Shown here: positions 51,777-61,452 of the stretch, one piece after another
How the letters are laid out: every line of letters begins with the position of its first letter
How positions within the stretch are numbered: position 1 is the stretch's first letter
NCBI GenBank assembly: GCA_938091165.1
Contig: CALKNK010000013.1
Span: forward strand, 62,001 to 126,000
Source of the DNA: an uncultured Ilumatobacter sp.
GTDB lineage: Bacteria; Actinomycetota; Acidimicrobiia; Acidimicrobiales; Ilumatobacteraceae
Direction: 5' to 3'
DNA: 64,000 nucleotides
The notes under the pieces: model-generated
What the model saw: only the letters and a program-made list of their open reading frames with translations
Database searches by the model: none
Told to the model about the DNA's origin: nothing
Program-made: the position numbers and the translations under genes

Positions 51777-52895
51777 CTAGGTTGAGAATGAGGTGTTGAA
51801 AGGTCGCTTGGGGTGATGCGTCAGGACTCGGTGACCATCAGCGGTCACCGCCGCAAGGTCTTCAATACGGAAGCCACCGAAACCGCTACGATAGAGGCCC
51901 GGTTCGACGGTCACCACGTTGCCAACCTGGATCACGTCATTTGACACCTGAGAATGGAACGGAGATTCGTGGATCTGCAGCCCCACGCCGTGCCCTGTCC
52001 CGTGGAGATACCAGTCGGCGTATCCCGCTTCAACGAATACAGCCCGGCAGGCGCTGTCCACCGCCGCCGCAGTGGCGCCCGGTTGCAACGCAGCAAGTCC
52101 AGCCGTCTGGGAGACTTGCACGAGTTCGTAAATGTCGCGCTGCTGCGCTGTTGGTTCGCCAATGACATATGACCGCGTCATATCGGAGTGATAGCCCTCG
52201 ACCAAGGCGCCGACGTCAATCACGACCGTGTCGCCTTCAACGATGGTTCGGCGACCCACTTCGTGATGTGGCCGCGCCGCATGATCAGGGCCAGCGGCCA
52301 CAATCGTCTCGTAACTTCGGTCGTCGGCACCGTGACGGCGCATTCGATATTCAAGCTCGTCGCGAATATCGGCCTCAGTGAGAGGTAAGTCAGATGTGCC
52401 GAATAGAAGAGGCTCCACCTCCTGCAGCGCAGCATCAGCTGCAGTCGCGGCAGCTTCGATCCGCTCCATTTCGGCATAATCTTTGACTTCTCGGGCCATT
52501 CCAACGATGGACTCGACGGAGGCCAACGACATATCGACGGCCAACTGTTTCCATTGCGCGTGAGTTGTTGATCGTGCGTCGAGGCCAACCGTCCCGGTGC
52601 CGGCCGCCTTTATGAGCGCACGGTGCAGTTCGCTGCGATAATGGAATGCCAAGATCTCGACGTCGCTTCCCTCAGTTTCGGCGGCCGCTCGCTCGCCGTA
52701 CCGGGTGTCAGTGCCAAGCACCGCTTGATCAGGTCGCACGACGACCCAACCGTTCGAACCGGTGAAGCCCGTCAACCAACGAATGTCGTTGTAGTCGGTA
52801 AAAAGCAAAGCATCAAGGCCCAGCTCACCGGTGCCTAACAACGATCGAATCGCCGAAACTCGGGCGGCGTGATCGATCGGCGTGAAATTGCGCAT
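51777..52895 (-). CDS. pepQ: M24-family Xaa-Pro peptidase (prolidase-like)
   Basis: A 372-aa metallopeptidase cutting X-Pro bonds. An N-terminal creatinase-like domain (about 1-135) is followed by the pita-bread catalytic domain. Metal ligands are visible in Val-Ile-Asp-Val-Gly-Ala, Ser-Asp-Met-Thr-Arg-Ser, Gly-Thr-Gly-His-Gly-Val-Gly and Thr-Val-Glu-Pro-Gly-Leu-Tyr. It precedes efp by 14 bases. ATG 52895 lies six bases after TAGCGT, so the operon is probably leaderless. Whether it is an aminopeptidase or a dipeptidase is not shown. Confidence 0.92.
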   Translation of the reverse strand: MRNFTPIDHAARVSAIRSLLGTGELGLDALLFTDYNDIRWLTGFTGSNGWVVVRPDQAVLGTDTRYGERAAAETEGSDVEILAFHYRSELHRALIKAAGTGTVGLDARSTTHAQWKQLAVDMSLASVESIVGMAREVKDYAEMERIEAAATAADAALQEVEPLLFGTSDLPLTEADIRDELEYRMRRHGADDRSYETIVAAGPDHAARPHHEVGRRTIVEGDTVVIDVGALVEGYHSDMTRSYVIGEPTAQQRDIYELVQVSQTAGLAALQPGATAAAVDSACRAVFVEAGYADWYLHGTGHGVGLQIHESPFHSQVSNDVIQVGNVVTVEPGLYRSGFGGFRIEDLAAVTADGHRVLTHHPKRPFNTSFST

Positions 52896-52901
52896 GCAAC
52901 C

Positions 52902-52907
52902 ACGCTA
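52902..52907 (-). promoter_or_regulatory. -10 hexamer of the pepQ-efp-nusB operon
   Basis: TAGCGT on the minus strand, six bases before the ATG at 52895, in the 90-base gap after aspS. No Shine-Dalgarno fits. The leaderless reading is inference. Confidence 0.45.
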
Positions 52908-52985
52908 CGCAGAGATCAGTCGTCGTGTGTCATCTCGCCGTGCGTCGTTGACCGTTCGGCTTGACAAGATCAGCCTACGGGCGGC

Positions 52986-54749
52986 TCAGGTCGTCGGCGG
53001 CAGGACCTTTAACCCTAGTTCAGCCATTGATTTCGGATCTCCGACAATTGGGCTGTCGGTCATCGGGTCGGCTCCGCTCTGGGTCTTAGGGAAGGCAATG
53101 ATCTCACGAATGTTCTCCTCGCCGGCCAAAATCGCAACGAGGCGATCAAGACCGAACGCGAATCCTCCATGCGGCGGAGCGCCGTATTCGAACGGGTTGA
53201 GGAAGAAACCGAACTTCTTCTCTGCTTCGTCATCGGAAATCCCCAGCGCCTGAAAGACCTTACGTTGCAGCTCCGGCTCGTGGATTCGGATCGAACCCGA
53301 GCCGAGCTCCCAGCCGTTGAGTACGAGGTCATACGCAATCGAGCGGACCGACATCGGGTCGGTCTCGAATTTGCCGATGTCGTCCGGGTGCGGCATCGTA
53401 AACGGGTGGTGGCCTGACTTGGGCTGCCCCGTCTCTTTGTCCCGGCCGACAAAAAGCGGGAACTCGACAACCCAGACGTAGCGGTATGGGCCTTCGTGGA
53501 CAGGTGGCCGAGCGATCTCGTTGCGGATCATGCCCAGGACCTGACATGTGGTGTCCCACGCATCGGCAACGATCAGAATCAGGTCGCCAGTGTCAGCGCC
53601 CATCACATCCTTGACTTCAGGCACCTCTTCGTCGGAGAGGAATTTGGCGACTGGTGAGTCAAAACCGTCATCAGTGCACTTCAACCAAACAAGACCCTTG
53701 GCGCCGGCCGACTTCGCTTTCTCGGTAAGCTTGTCAAGCTGGTTGCGACCGAATTCGGATGCGCCGCCGTCGATCTTGATGCCTTTGATGGCAGTCGCGC
53801 CGGAGAATGCCTTGAACTCGGTCTGAGCAAATACAGCAGTTAGCTCCTGCAGTTCCATGCCGAAGCGGAGGTCAGGCTTGTCGCTCCCAAACCGGTTCAT
53901 GGCGTCGTGCCAGGTCATCCGTTCGATCGGCGCTGGCCGCTCCCCTGTTGCCGCCTCAGCGGCAGCAAGCACCGCTAATGACACTACGTCAAGGACGTCA
54001 TCTTGGTTGACGAAGCTCATTTCCATGTCCAGCTGCATGAACTCGTACTGACGGTCAGCGCGAAGGTCTTCGTCACGAAGGCAGCGGGCCATCTGGTAGT
54101 AGCGGTCGACTCCGGCCACCATAAGGAGCTGCTTAAAGAGCTGCGGAGACTGTGGCAGCGCGTAGAACGACCCGGGCTCCTTGCGAGACGGGACGAGGAA
54201 TTCGCGGGCACCCTCGGGTGTCGATGGGACCAACATCGGAGTTTCAACCTCGACGAAGTCCTGGGTGTCCATGGCATAACGGACTGCGGTGTTTACTTTG
54301 GACCGCAGACGCAGGTTCTTCTGCATCCGCTCACGGCGTAGGTCAAGGTATCGGTGCTTGAGCCGGATGTTCTCGTCGACATCGTCAGCGCGAGCATCGA
54401 TGGGGAACGGCGGTGGCGTGGCGCTTCGTAAGATCTCAACCTCGCAATCGCCAATCTCGACGCGACCGGTCGGCAGGGCGTCGTTCATGGTGCCCTCGGG
54501 ACGCTCACGAACCGTTCCGGTAATCCTTAGCACGTACTCGCTGCGCACATCGACGTCATCATTGATGACGCACTGCACGATGCCCGAGTGATCGCGCAAA
54601 TCAACGAAGGCAAGGTGTTCGCCGTGCTCTCGGCGGCGACCGACCCAACCGCACACGCTCACTGTGCTGCCGACGTCAGCATCGCGGAGCGCCCCGCACA
54701 GGTGGGTGCGCATCGATGTTGGATGGTTGGTCGGAGTCGATTCAGTCAT
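52986..54749 (-). CDS. aspS: Aspartyl-tRNA synthetase (bacterial type)
   Basis: Charges tRNA-Asp. The 587-aa protein has an N-terminal OB-fold anticodon-binding domain (about 15-110) and the class II core. Motif 2 contains Tyr-Gln-Met-Ala-Arg-Cys-Leu-Arg-Asp-Glu-Asp-Leu-Arg, and motif 3 ends Gly-Leu-Asp-Arg-Leu. The bacterial GAD insertion domain lies between motifs 2 and 3. Whether it also charges tRNA-Asn cannot be told. The ATG overlaps hisS by four bases, giving coupled hisS-aspS translation as in other bacteria. Confidence 0.97.
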   Translation of the reverse strand: MTESTPTNHPTSMRTHLCGALRDADVGSTVSVCGWVGRRREHGEHLAFVDLRDHSGIVQCVINDDVDVRSEYVLRITGTVRERPEGTMNDALPTGRVEIGDCEVEILRSATPPPFPIDARADDVDENIRLKHRYLDLRRERMQKNLRLRSKVNTAVRYAMDTQDFVEVETPMLVPSTPEGAREFLVPSRKEPGSFYALPQSPQLFKQLLMVAGVDRYYQMARCLRDEDLRADRQYEFMQLDMEMSFVNQDDVLDVVSLAVLAAAEAATGERPAPIERMTWHDAMNRFGSDKPDLRFGMELQELTAVFAQTEFKAFSGATAIKGIKIDGGASEFGRNQLDKLTEKAKSAGAKGLVWLKCTDDGFDSPVAKFLSDEEVPEVKDVMGADTGDLILIVADAWDTTCQVLGMIRNEIARPPVHEGPYRYVWVVEFPLFVGRDKETGQPKSGHHPFTMPHPDDIGKFETDPMSVRSIAYDLVLNGWELGSGSIRIHEPELQRKVFQALGISDDEAEKKFGFFLNPFEYGAPPHGGFAFGLDRLVAILAGEENIREIIAFPKTQSGADPMTDSPIVGDPKSMAELGLKVLPPTT

Positions 54750-55999
54750 AAGTTCATGGTTTCTAAGAGATGAGCGATGAGCTCGGATCGGGGAATCGTG
54801 GCTTGGTCTCCGCCATGCATCGGCTTGATCACGACGGCGCCGTCGGCCCGCTCTTGCTCGCCGACGATGACTGCAAACGATGCACCGCTGCGGTTGGCGA
54901 GCTTCATTTGGGCTTTCATGCTTCGGTTGTCGTAGCCACGATCGACCGACAGGCCTACTGCCCGCAGATCGCTGGTGAGCACCGCCGCTTCGAGACCACC
55001 GACTGCATCGACGACAAATACATCGAGCTGCGGCGCCTCAGCGTCAAAGCAGCCCTCGTCATCGCAGGCAATGAGGGTTCTGTCGACGCCGAGAGCAAAC
55101 CCGATACCGGGGGTTGCTGGTCCACCGAGCGCCTGGACGAGGCCGTCGTAGCGACCGCCACCCCCAAGAGCATTTTGCGCAGAATCAAGTGTGCCGCCCA
55201 GGAATTCGAAAATCGTTCGTCGGTAGTAGTCCAGGCCACGCACGAGCTTCGGCTCCTCAACAAACTGGATGTCAAGCGCACGCAGGCCAACTTTCACGGC
55301 ATCGAAGTGAGCAGCAGCCTCCTCACTATAAAAATCGGCGATTTGGGGCGCTGATTTAATGAACGGTTGATCAGGCTCCCGCTTGGAATCAAGAATGCGC
55401 AGCGGGTTCTTTGTCAGCGTAATGCGGCTCTGTTCGCTCAGCCGTTCCCCGGCAGCCTCGAAGTGCGTGCGCAGCGCATTGACGTACTGCACTCGATCCC
55501 CGGGCTCGCCGAGACTGTTCAGCTGCAATGTCACCTGACGCAGCCCGAGTGCACGATAGAACTCCCACCCGAGCGAAATAACTTCAACATCGAGCATCGG
55601 GTCGTCCACACCGAGCACCTCGACGCCAACCTGATCGAACTGGCGGTAACGCCCGCGCTGGGGCTTCTCGTAGCGGAAATTTGGTCCTGAGTAAAAAACT
55701 TTCCAGGGCACGGTGGGTCGATGTTGGGCAAACGATCGACACACGCTGGCCGTCTGCTCAGGGCGAAGCGCCACGCGCCGCTTACCCTTGTCGACAAAGT
55801 CGTACATCTCTTTAGTGACGACATCGGTGGCATCACCGATTCGCGTGAAGACACCGAGATCTTCAAGCAGCGGGGGGATCAGTTGCTGATACCCGGCAGC
55901 CTCAACGACCTCAGCGAAGACAGCCGTGAATCTCCGCCAACGACCGCTCTCCGGCGGCAGAATGTCCCGCATGCCGGGACTGGTTTGGAACTCGGGCAC
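54746..55999 (-). CDS. hisS: Histidyl-tRNA synthetase
   Basis: Charges tRNA-His. The 417-aa class II enzyme opens Gly-Met-Arg-Asp-Ile-Leu-Pro. Motif 2 is around Phe-Arg-Tyr-Glu-Lys-Pro-Gln-Arg-Gly-Arg-Tyr-Arg-Gln-Phe. The HisA motif Leu-Val-Arg-Gly-Leu-Asp-Tyr-Tyr and the motif 3 segment Gly-Phe-Ala-Leu-Gly-Val-Asp-Arg follow, then the anticodon-binding domain. GTG 55999 is preceded by TAGCCT eight bases upstream (56008-56013), inside the 48-base gap after rel. Confidence 0.97.
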   Translation of the reverse strand: MPEFQTSPGMRDILPPESGRWRRFTAVFAEVVEAAGYQQLIPPLLEDLGVFTRIGDATDVVTKEMYDFVDKGKRRVALRPEQTASVCRSFAQHRPTVPWKVFYSGPNFRYEKPQRGRYRQFDQVGVEVLGVDDPMLDVEVISLGWEFYRALGLRQVTLQLNSLGEPGDRVQYVNALRTHFEAAGERLSEQSRITLTKNPLRILDSKREPDQPFIKSAPQIADFYSEEAAAHFDAVKVGLRALDIQFVEEPKLVRGLDYYRRTIFEFLGGTLDSAQNALGGGGRYDGLVQALGGPATPGIGFALGVDRTLIACDDEGCFDAEAPQLDVFVVDAVGGLEAAVLTSDLRAVGLSVDRGYDNRSMKAQMKLANRSGASFAVIVGEQERADGAVVIKPMHGGDQATIPRSELIAHLLETMNL

Positions 56000-56007
56000 G
56001 GCCTAAC

Positions 56008-56013
56008 AGGCTA
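56008..56013 (-). promoter_or_regulatory. -10 hexamer of hisS-aspS
   Basis: TAGCCT on the minus strand, eight bases before the hisS GTG, identical to the hexamers at tyrS and def. It suggests that hisS-aspS can be transcribed separately from rel. Confidence 0.4.
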
Positions 56014-56047
56014 CCGGCGAGGCCCACCCTGCAGCGGGACGGTTGCG

Positions 56048-58288
56048 TCAGCCGGCCGCAGCTGCGCTGCCAGGATTCAACCGATAGGCGTCGTAGACCG
56101 ACTCGATGCCTTTGATGGCCTGCAGCACCGAGTCCAGCTGATCCAAATTGAACAACTCAAACTGGAACTGCATCTTGGCGACACGGTCGGTGCCCGTCAC
56201 AGTTTGCGAAGACACGATGTTGATCTTGTGTTCTGACAGCGCAACAGCAACATCCATCAGAAGTCGCGAACGATCGAATGCGACGACCTCAACGCCAGCA
56301 ATGAAGGTGGCATTGGACTGCTCTTCCCCGCCCCACTCCACGTCGATGAGTCTCGTGGCTTGCTCGGCCATCAGCGACACGGCGTTGGCGCAATCGCTTC
56401 GATGCACGCTCACACCGCGGCCGCGGGTGACAAAGCCAATAATGTCGTCACCAGGCACTGGGGTGCAGCAGTTAGCGAGTCGAACCATGACATCGTCAAG
56501 GCCCTCAACGTGGACACCCACCGTGGTCGCCCCGTCGTCGCGCTGTTCGCGTCGCGGAGTGTCGACCGTTGACGGCAACTGCTCGTCTTCCTCGCCGGTT
56601 CGAAACCTACGGGCAATCTTCTGCGCAACGCTCTGCGCAGACACGTGGTGCTCTCCGACACCCTGGAGCATCGCGTCGAGATCGGCGTAGCTCAACTCAG
56701 CAACGACCGCATCGAGTTGCGGTGATTTCCAGATCCGCTGCACCGGCAGTCCTTCACGTCGGAGACGGTCGCTGAGATCGTCGCGACCCGCCTCAATCGT
56801 GTCGAGGCGACGCTCCCGGCTGAACCACTGGCGGATCTTGTTCCGAGCTCGTGGGGACACCACGAAGGCCAACCAATCTTGCGACGGACCAGCCGTTTCG
56901 ATCTTTGAGGTGAAGATTTCGACGTTATCACCACTCTGCACGGTGTTATCAAGCGGGACCAGCCGGCCGTTGATCTTGCTTCCGATGCAGGCATGTCCGA
57001 CCTCGGTGTGCACCGCATAAGCGAAATCAACAGTGGTGGAGCCGACCGGCAACGTGATGACCCGGCCCTTCGGCGTGAAGACAAAGACCTCATCTTGCTC
57101 AAGGTCAGTTTTGAGGCTCTCCATGAACTGAGCAGGATCAGAGACCTCTTCCTGCCAGTCTATGATGCGGTTAAGCCAGTCGATGTCTTGTGTGCTGTCG
57201 GTGCCGTCCTTATATGCCCAGTGAGCAGCCACGCCCCATTCGGCACGCTGGTGCATTTCTCTCGTCCGAATCTGCACTTCGATCGGTTTGCCGGCGGGCC
57301 CAATGACCGTGGTGTGCAAGCTCTGGTACAGATTGAACTTGGGCATCGCAATGTAATCCTTGAACCGCCCAACAATGGGTCGCCAACGACCGTGGATGCA
57401 GCCGAGAGCTGCGTAACAATCCTTCATTGAGGGCACGATGACCCGAATCGCAATGAGGTCGAAGATTTCGTCAAATTCGCGACTTTTCACCACCATCTTT
57501 TCGTAGATGCTCCAGAGGTGTTTACCTCGACCGGTGACTTCGGCGTCGATGCCCAGTTCTCCGAGCCGAGACCGGACCTCGGCGACCGACTTGGCAAGAT
57601 ACATGTCACGCTCAGGCGTTCGGCTGCTTACAAGGTGATCGAGTTCCGCGAACCGTTTTGGATGCAGAGCTGAGAACGACAAATCCTCAAGCTGTTGCTT
57701 CATCTCCTGCATCCCAAGGCGGTGGGCTAGCGGGGCATAGATATCAAGCGTTTCTTGTGCCTTTTGCTGCTGCTTCTCTAGCGGCATCGCAGCAATTGTT
57801 CGCATATTGTGCAACCGGTCAGCGAGTTTGATCACCAACACGCGCAGGTCTTTCGCCATAGCTACAAGCATCTTGCGCATTGTCGCCGCCTGCTGCTCTT
57901 CACGACTGTCGAATCGAATGCGCTCAAGTTTCGTGACCCCATCGACGATGACGGCGACCTCGTCGCCGAAGTCACGCTGCACATCAGCCACGGTGATCTC
58001 TGTGTCTTCAACCGCATCATGGAGCAGCGCCGCAACGACAGACACTTCGTCAAGCCCGATGTCGGCCACGATGCACGCCACAGCCAACGGGTGGTTTATA
58101 TAACTCTCTCCGGAACCTCGCCGCTGCAACCCGTGCGCAGTCGCGGCGACTCGGTAAGCCCGGTTGATCGTAGTGGTCGATGCGCGGGAATGCCGGCGTC
58201 GATACGCCGCGAGAAGCGGACCGAGCTCAGACGCGGTCGGCATGGTCGGCGTTCGTCTCCAGGGCAAGACTCGGTCGACCGTTCCCAT
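56048..58288 (-). CDS. rel: Bifunctional (p)ppGpp synthetase/hydrolase (Rel/SpoT)
   Basis: Stringent-response enzyme, 746 aa. The HD hydrolase domain is intact: His66 in Ile-Asn-His-Pro, His90-Asp91 and the Glu-Asp that follows, and Asp in Lys-Leu-Ala-Asp-Arg-Leu-His-Asn. The synthetase domain has Gly-Arg-Phe-Lys-Asp-Tyr-Ile-Ala-Met-Pro-Lys and Gln-Ser-Leu-His-Thr-Thr. Next come the TGS domain (about 400-460, Phe-Thr-Pro-Lys-Gly) and a C-terminal ACT domain. Both activities should therefore be present. It starts three bases after apt. Confidence 0.97.
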   Translation of the reverse strand: MGTVDRVLPWRRTPTMPTASELGPLLAAYRRRHSRASTTTINRAYRVAATAHGLQRRGSGESYINHPLAVACIVADIGLDEVSVVAALLHDAVEDTEITVADVQRDFGDEVAVIVDGVTKLERIRFDSREEQQAATMRKMLVAMAKDLRVLVIKLADRLHNMRTIAAMPLEKQQQKAQETLDIYAPLAHRLGMQEMKQQLEDLSFSALHPKRFAELDHLVSSRTPERDMYLAKSVAEVRSRLGELGIDAEVTGRGKHLWSIYEKMVVKSREFDEIFDLIAIRVIVPSMKDCYAALGCIHGRWRPIVGRFKDYIAMPKFNLYQSLHTTVIGPAGKPIEVQIRTREMHQRAEWGVAAHWAYKDGTDSTQDIDWLNRIIDWQEEVSDPAQFMESLKTDLEQDEVFVFTPKGRVITLPVGSTTVDFAYAVHTEVGHACIGSKINGRLVPLDNTVQSGDNVEIFTSKIETAGPSQDWLAFVVSPRARNKIRQWFSRERRLDTIEAGRDDLSDRLRREGLPVQRIWKSPQLDAVVAELSYADLDAMLQGVGEHHVSAQSVAQKIARRFRTGEEDEQLPSTVDTPRREQRDDGATTVGVHVEGLDDVMVRLANCCTPVPGDDIIGFVTRGRGVSVHRSDCANAVSLMAEQATRLIDVEWGGEEQSNATFIAGVEVVAFDRSRLLMDVAVALSEHKINIVSSQTVTGTDRVAKMQFQFELFNLDQLDSVLQAIKGIESVYDAYRLNPGSAAAAG

Positions 58289-58290
58289 GA

Positions 58291-58818
58291 TCAGTAGTGG
58301 AGCAACGCCTGAGTCGTTCGCTCACCGAGTTTGGCTCGACCGCCGAGACTTTCGATCTCGAGCAAGAAAGCTAGACCAGCCACCACGCCGCCGAGTATTT
58401 CAACGAGCTTTGCAGTTGCGGCGGCCGTTCCGCCTGTGGCGAGAACGTCATCCACGATCAGAATCTGTTCGCCTGGATGAATCGCATCACGATGAATTTC
58501 GAGCTTGTCAGACCCATATTCGAGCTTGTATTCCTCACGGACAACTGCCCACGGCAACTTGCCGGCTTTGCGAACCGGTACGAATCCGGCACCTACCCGA
58601 TAGGCAACCGCCGCTCCGAAGATAAATCCTCTGGCCTCAACGCCGACAACCCGATCGATTTGGGTGCCTTCGAACCTTGCGGCCATGGCGTCAACTGATT
58701 GGGTGAGCGCCGCCGAATCGCCCAACAGAGGGGTGATGTCGCGGAACGTGACCCCAGCCACGGGATAGTCGGCAATGTCGCGGACAAAGCTGCGAAGCGC
58801 GCCGTGGTCAGCTCTCAT
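58291..58818 (-). CDS. apt: Adenine phosphoribosyltransferase
   Basis: Salvages adenine to AMP with PRPP. The 175-aa protein has the PRPP motif Ile-Leu-Ile-Val-Asp-Asp-Val-Leu-Ala-Thr-Gly-Gly-Thr at about 118-130 and the Ala-Arg-Gly-Phe-Ile-Phe-Gly segment near 62-68. It lies between secF and rel, the standard secD-secF-apt-rel order of Gram-positive bacteria. The second Met-poor N-terminus gives no better start. Confidence 0.96.
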   Translation of the reverse strand: MRADHGALRSFVRDIADYPVAGVTFRDITPLLGDSAALTQSVDAMAARFEGTQIDRVVGVEARGFIFGAAVAYRVGAGFVPVRKAGKLPWAVVREEYKLEYGSDKLEIHRDAIHPGEQILIVDDVLATGGTAAATAKLVEILGGVVAGLAFLLEIESLGGRAKLGERTTQALLHY

Positions 58819-58843
58819 GCGCTGAGGTTATCTGCCGCGTCGG

Positions 58844-60001
58844 TCAGCGGCGCTTCTTCTTACGTGGTCGCGGCGGATGGGTGAGGAGTTTGCCCGCCGG
58901 CTCAACGATGGTTGCGGTCGTGTCGTCGCCGTCACGATCATCGTCGTTATCGCCCTCGACATCGGTCGGTGCCGCGGCTACACGCCCGGTGACTCCGGAC
59001 CCGATGACGGCAGCGCGCAAGTTGTCGCCGGTCAGGCGCTCGCGGCGGGCTTTACGGCCGACATTTGCCTTCAGGGCTGCAAGCAGTGGTGTGGCCACAA
59101 AGATTGAGGAGTAGATCCCAGAAATCATGCCAATCAGCAGAGCTAGCGCAAACTCGCGCAGCGTTACGGCGCCGAGCAGACCAGAGCCGATCAGTAGCAA
59201 GGAAATCACGGGAAGAATCGAAGAGATGCTGGTGTTGATGGAGCGCATCAATACTTGGTTCATCGAAATGTTGACGATGTCCTCGTATGGCATCCGGACG
59301 CCGGCGTACTTGCCTTCGTTCTCCTCCACTCGGTCGAAGACAACGATCGTGTCGTACAGTGAATAGCCGAGAATTGTCAGGAAGGCTATAACGGTCGCAG
59401 GGGTCACCTCGAAGCCGAGCACCGAGTAGACCCCAACCACGACGATGACGTCATGGACCATCGCTGCAAGGGCGGCGACCGCCATGCGGTACTCAAATCG
59501 GATCGAAATAAAAATCGAGACAATGATCAAGAAGATCACGAGCGCCCGAACGGCTTTATCGGTGATTTCACCGCCCCAAGTGGAACTGGTAAAGGAGAAA
59601 CTGATCTCTTCGGGGTCAACGCCAGCTCGTTCTGCAAAGCCATTGGTCAGGTCCAAGGCAACATCGCGGCTGACTTCTTCGATTTGAATCGTGACTACGT
59701 CGGTTGTCTCACCCGAGCGACGTTGTATGCGTGCCCCGGTCGTCGAGACACCATTTTCCTCGAGCACGTCCGCTGCGTCGTCGGTCGTGAAGTCCTCGCT
59801 TGCTGGAACATCCCAGGCGTCACCACCTTCAAAATCAAGCCCAAGATTCAGGCCTCTGGTGAACAGCGACAAAAGCGTGACAACGATCACCACGATGGCC
59901 ACGATCAGCCCAATGCGGCGCTTGCCGTAGAAATCGATCGCAGTCTGTCCACGGAAGAGTCGGCCGGGGCCGCTGGATGCGATGTAGTCCCCGCGACTCA
60001 T
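58844..60001 (-). CDS. secF: Protein translocase subunit SecF
   Basis: Accessory subunit that aids export through SecYEG using the proton gradient. The 385-aa protein has six predicted transmembrane helices and a periplasmic-type domain between the first two. Family marks are Gly-Leu-Asn-Leu-Gly-Leu-Asp-Phe-Glu-Gly-Gly after helix 1, and Gly-Tyr-Ser-Leu-Tyr-Asp-Thr-Ile-Val-Val-Phe-Asp-Arg in helix 4. A basic C-terminal tail ends in Lys/Arg repeats. It overlaps secD by four bases. Confidence 0.95.
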   Translation of the reverse strand: MSRGDYIASSGPGRLFRGQTAIDFYGKRRIGLIVAIVVIVVTLLSLFTRGLNLGLDFEGGDAWDVPASEDFTTDDAADVLEENGVSTTGARIQRRSGETTDVVTIQIEEVSRDVALDLTNGFAERAGVDPEEISFSFTSSTWGGEITDKAVRALVIFLIIVSIFISIRFEYRMAVAALAAMVHDVIVVVGVYSVLGFEVTPATVIAFLTILGYSLYDTIVVFDRVEENEGKYAGVRMPYEDIVNISMNQVLMRSINTSISSILPVISLLLIGSGLLGAVTLREFALALLIGMISGIYSSIFVATPLLAALKANVGRKARRERLTGDNLRAAVIGSGVTGRVAAAPTDVEGDNDDDRDGDDTTATIVEPAGKLLTHPPRPRKKKRR

Positions 60002-61452
60002 GACGCTGCTACCTCCAGCCCGAAGGCGCGTTTGCCGACCATGAACTTACTTCTCGCCAGAAGGAGAACCGCCGGCCGGGTAAAGAAGAAACACACGAAG
60101 AGGTCGCAGATCGTGGTGATGCCGAGGTAAAGGGCGAAACCACGCACGGACCCAACGCTGAGAGAGAACAAGATGACGGCACCAATCACCGAGACAAGGT
60201 CTGCGGACCAGATAGTGCGCCACGTGCTGTTGAAACTTCGCGGTGCGGCATTGCGCAGCGTTCGACCGTTGCGGATTTCGTCTTTCATGCGCTCGAAGAA
60301 CACCACGTAGCTGTCAACGGTGACACCGATCGCAACGATGATGCCGGTGATGCCAGCGAGGCTGAGTGCATAATTTGTCGCTCCCGAAACGAACGACGCA
60401 GCGCTGTAGACCGTCATACCCCAAATGGCGAGACCACCGATGATGACAAGCGCTAGCTGGCGGTAGTAGAAGACGAGGAAAACGAGCACCAGAGCGAGAC
60501 CTATGAGACCGGAGATAATTGCAGCCTTCAACGAGTCGCCACCGGCAGACGCCGAGACGGTGCGGGTCTCTTGCGGCGTGACCTGAACCGGGAACGCTCC
60601 CCGATTGAGCACGTCAGCGAGCTGTTCGGCTTCTTCTTGACTGAAACTGCCGGTAATCGAGACATTTCCGTCGAAGACCGGAGTATTGACCACCGGCGCT
60701 GATTGCACCACGCCATCCAGCACGATGGCAATCTGGCCGGGGCGCGACGCGCCGTTTGCGTCAGTCCCGGTAGACGGGCACGTCGGGAGCTGGTTGAAAC
60801 ACTGAGCCGCCAGGGAGTTCCACGCTGCTTCACCATCGCTGCGCAGCTCGACGTTCACACTGAATCCACCGAATTGACCAAGCGCCACCGAGGCGCTGTC
60901 CCGCTTGAACACTTCACCGCTGGCCTGCGCTGGACCGGCACACACTGCGCTGCCATCAAGCGTCGGCAGAAACTCTGCATCGTTCGCAAACAGGGCGGGT
61001 GCCGGCGGCGCAACATCATCGGACTCCGGTTCGGGAGTCGATCGGCGGAAACCATTCGGCTCGACGTCATCTGTGATTTCGGAATCGATAATGGGAGCGG
61101 AGCAGTCAGACAAATTGACTACAGGCCGGAGCTCGACAATGCCGGACACGCTGACGCTGCGCAAGGCCTCTTCTTTGTCCTTTACTCCAGGAAGGTCGAC
61201 CACGATGTTCGAACCCTGCACACGCACATCGGGCTCAGCGACGCCGCTCCGTTCAAGCGAGGATCGGACAAGATCTCGAATGACCAGCAGGTCAGCTTCA
61301 GATGCACCTTCCTCAGGAGCTAAGATCACCGATAGGCCGCCCTGAAGATCAAGACCGAGAATGGGCTTGTTGTCGGTGGCGAGATTGAAAGCCAAGGCAC
61401 CCACAACGGCAACGATCGTGCCGATCAGCGAAATCCAGAGGCGTCGTTTCAT
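59998..61452 (-). CDS. secD: Protein translocase subunit SecD
   Basis: Partner of SecF. The 484-aa protein has one N-terminal helix, a large extracytoplasmic P1-like domain and five more helices. The motif Gly-Leu-Asp-Leu-Gln-Gly-Gly follows helix 1, and the Gly-Val-Thr-Val-Asp-Ser-Tyr-Val-Val-Phe-Phe-Glu-Arg segment in helix 4 is conserved. The P1 domain includes a Pro/Asp/Glu-rich insertion near residues 140-165. The ATG shares one base with the yajC stop. Confidence 0.95.
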   Translation of the reverse strand: MKRRLWISLIGTIVAVVGALAFNLATDNKPILGLDLQGGLSVILAPEEGASEADLLVIRDLVRSSLERSGVAEPDVRVQGSNIVVDLPGVKDKEEALRSVSVSGIVELRPVVNLSDCSAPIIDSEITDDVEPNGFRRSTPEPESDDVAPPAPALFANDAEFLPTLDGSAVCAGPAQASGEVFKRDSASVALGQFGGFSVNVELRSDGEAAWNSLAAQCFNQLPTCPSTGTDANGASRPGQIAIVLDGVVQSAPVVNTPVFDGNVSITGSFSQEEAEQLADVLNRGAFPVQVTPQETRTVSASAGGDSLKAAIISGLIGLALVLVFLVFYYRQLALVIIGGLAIWGMTVYSAASFVSGATNYALSLAGITGIIVAIGVTVDSYVVFFERMKDEIRNGRTLRNAAPRSFNSTWRTIWSADLVSVIGAVILFSLSVGSVRGFALYLGITTICDLFVCFFFTRPAVLLLARSKFMVGKRAFGLEVAAS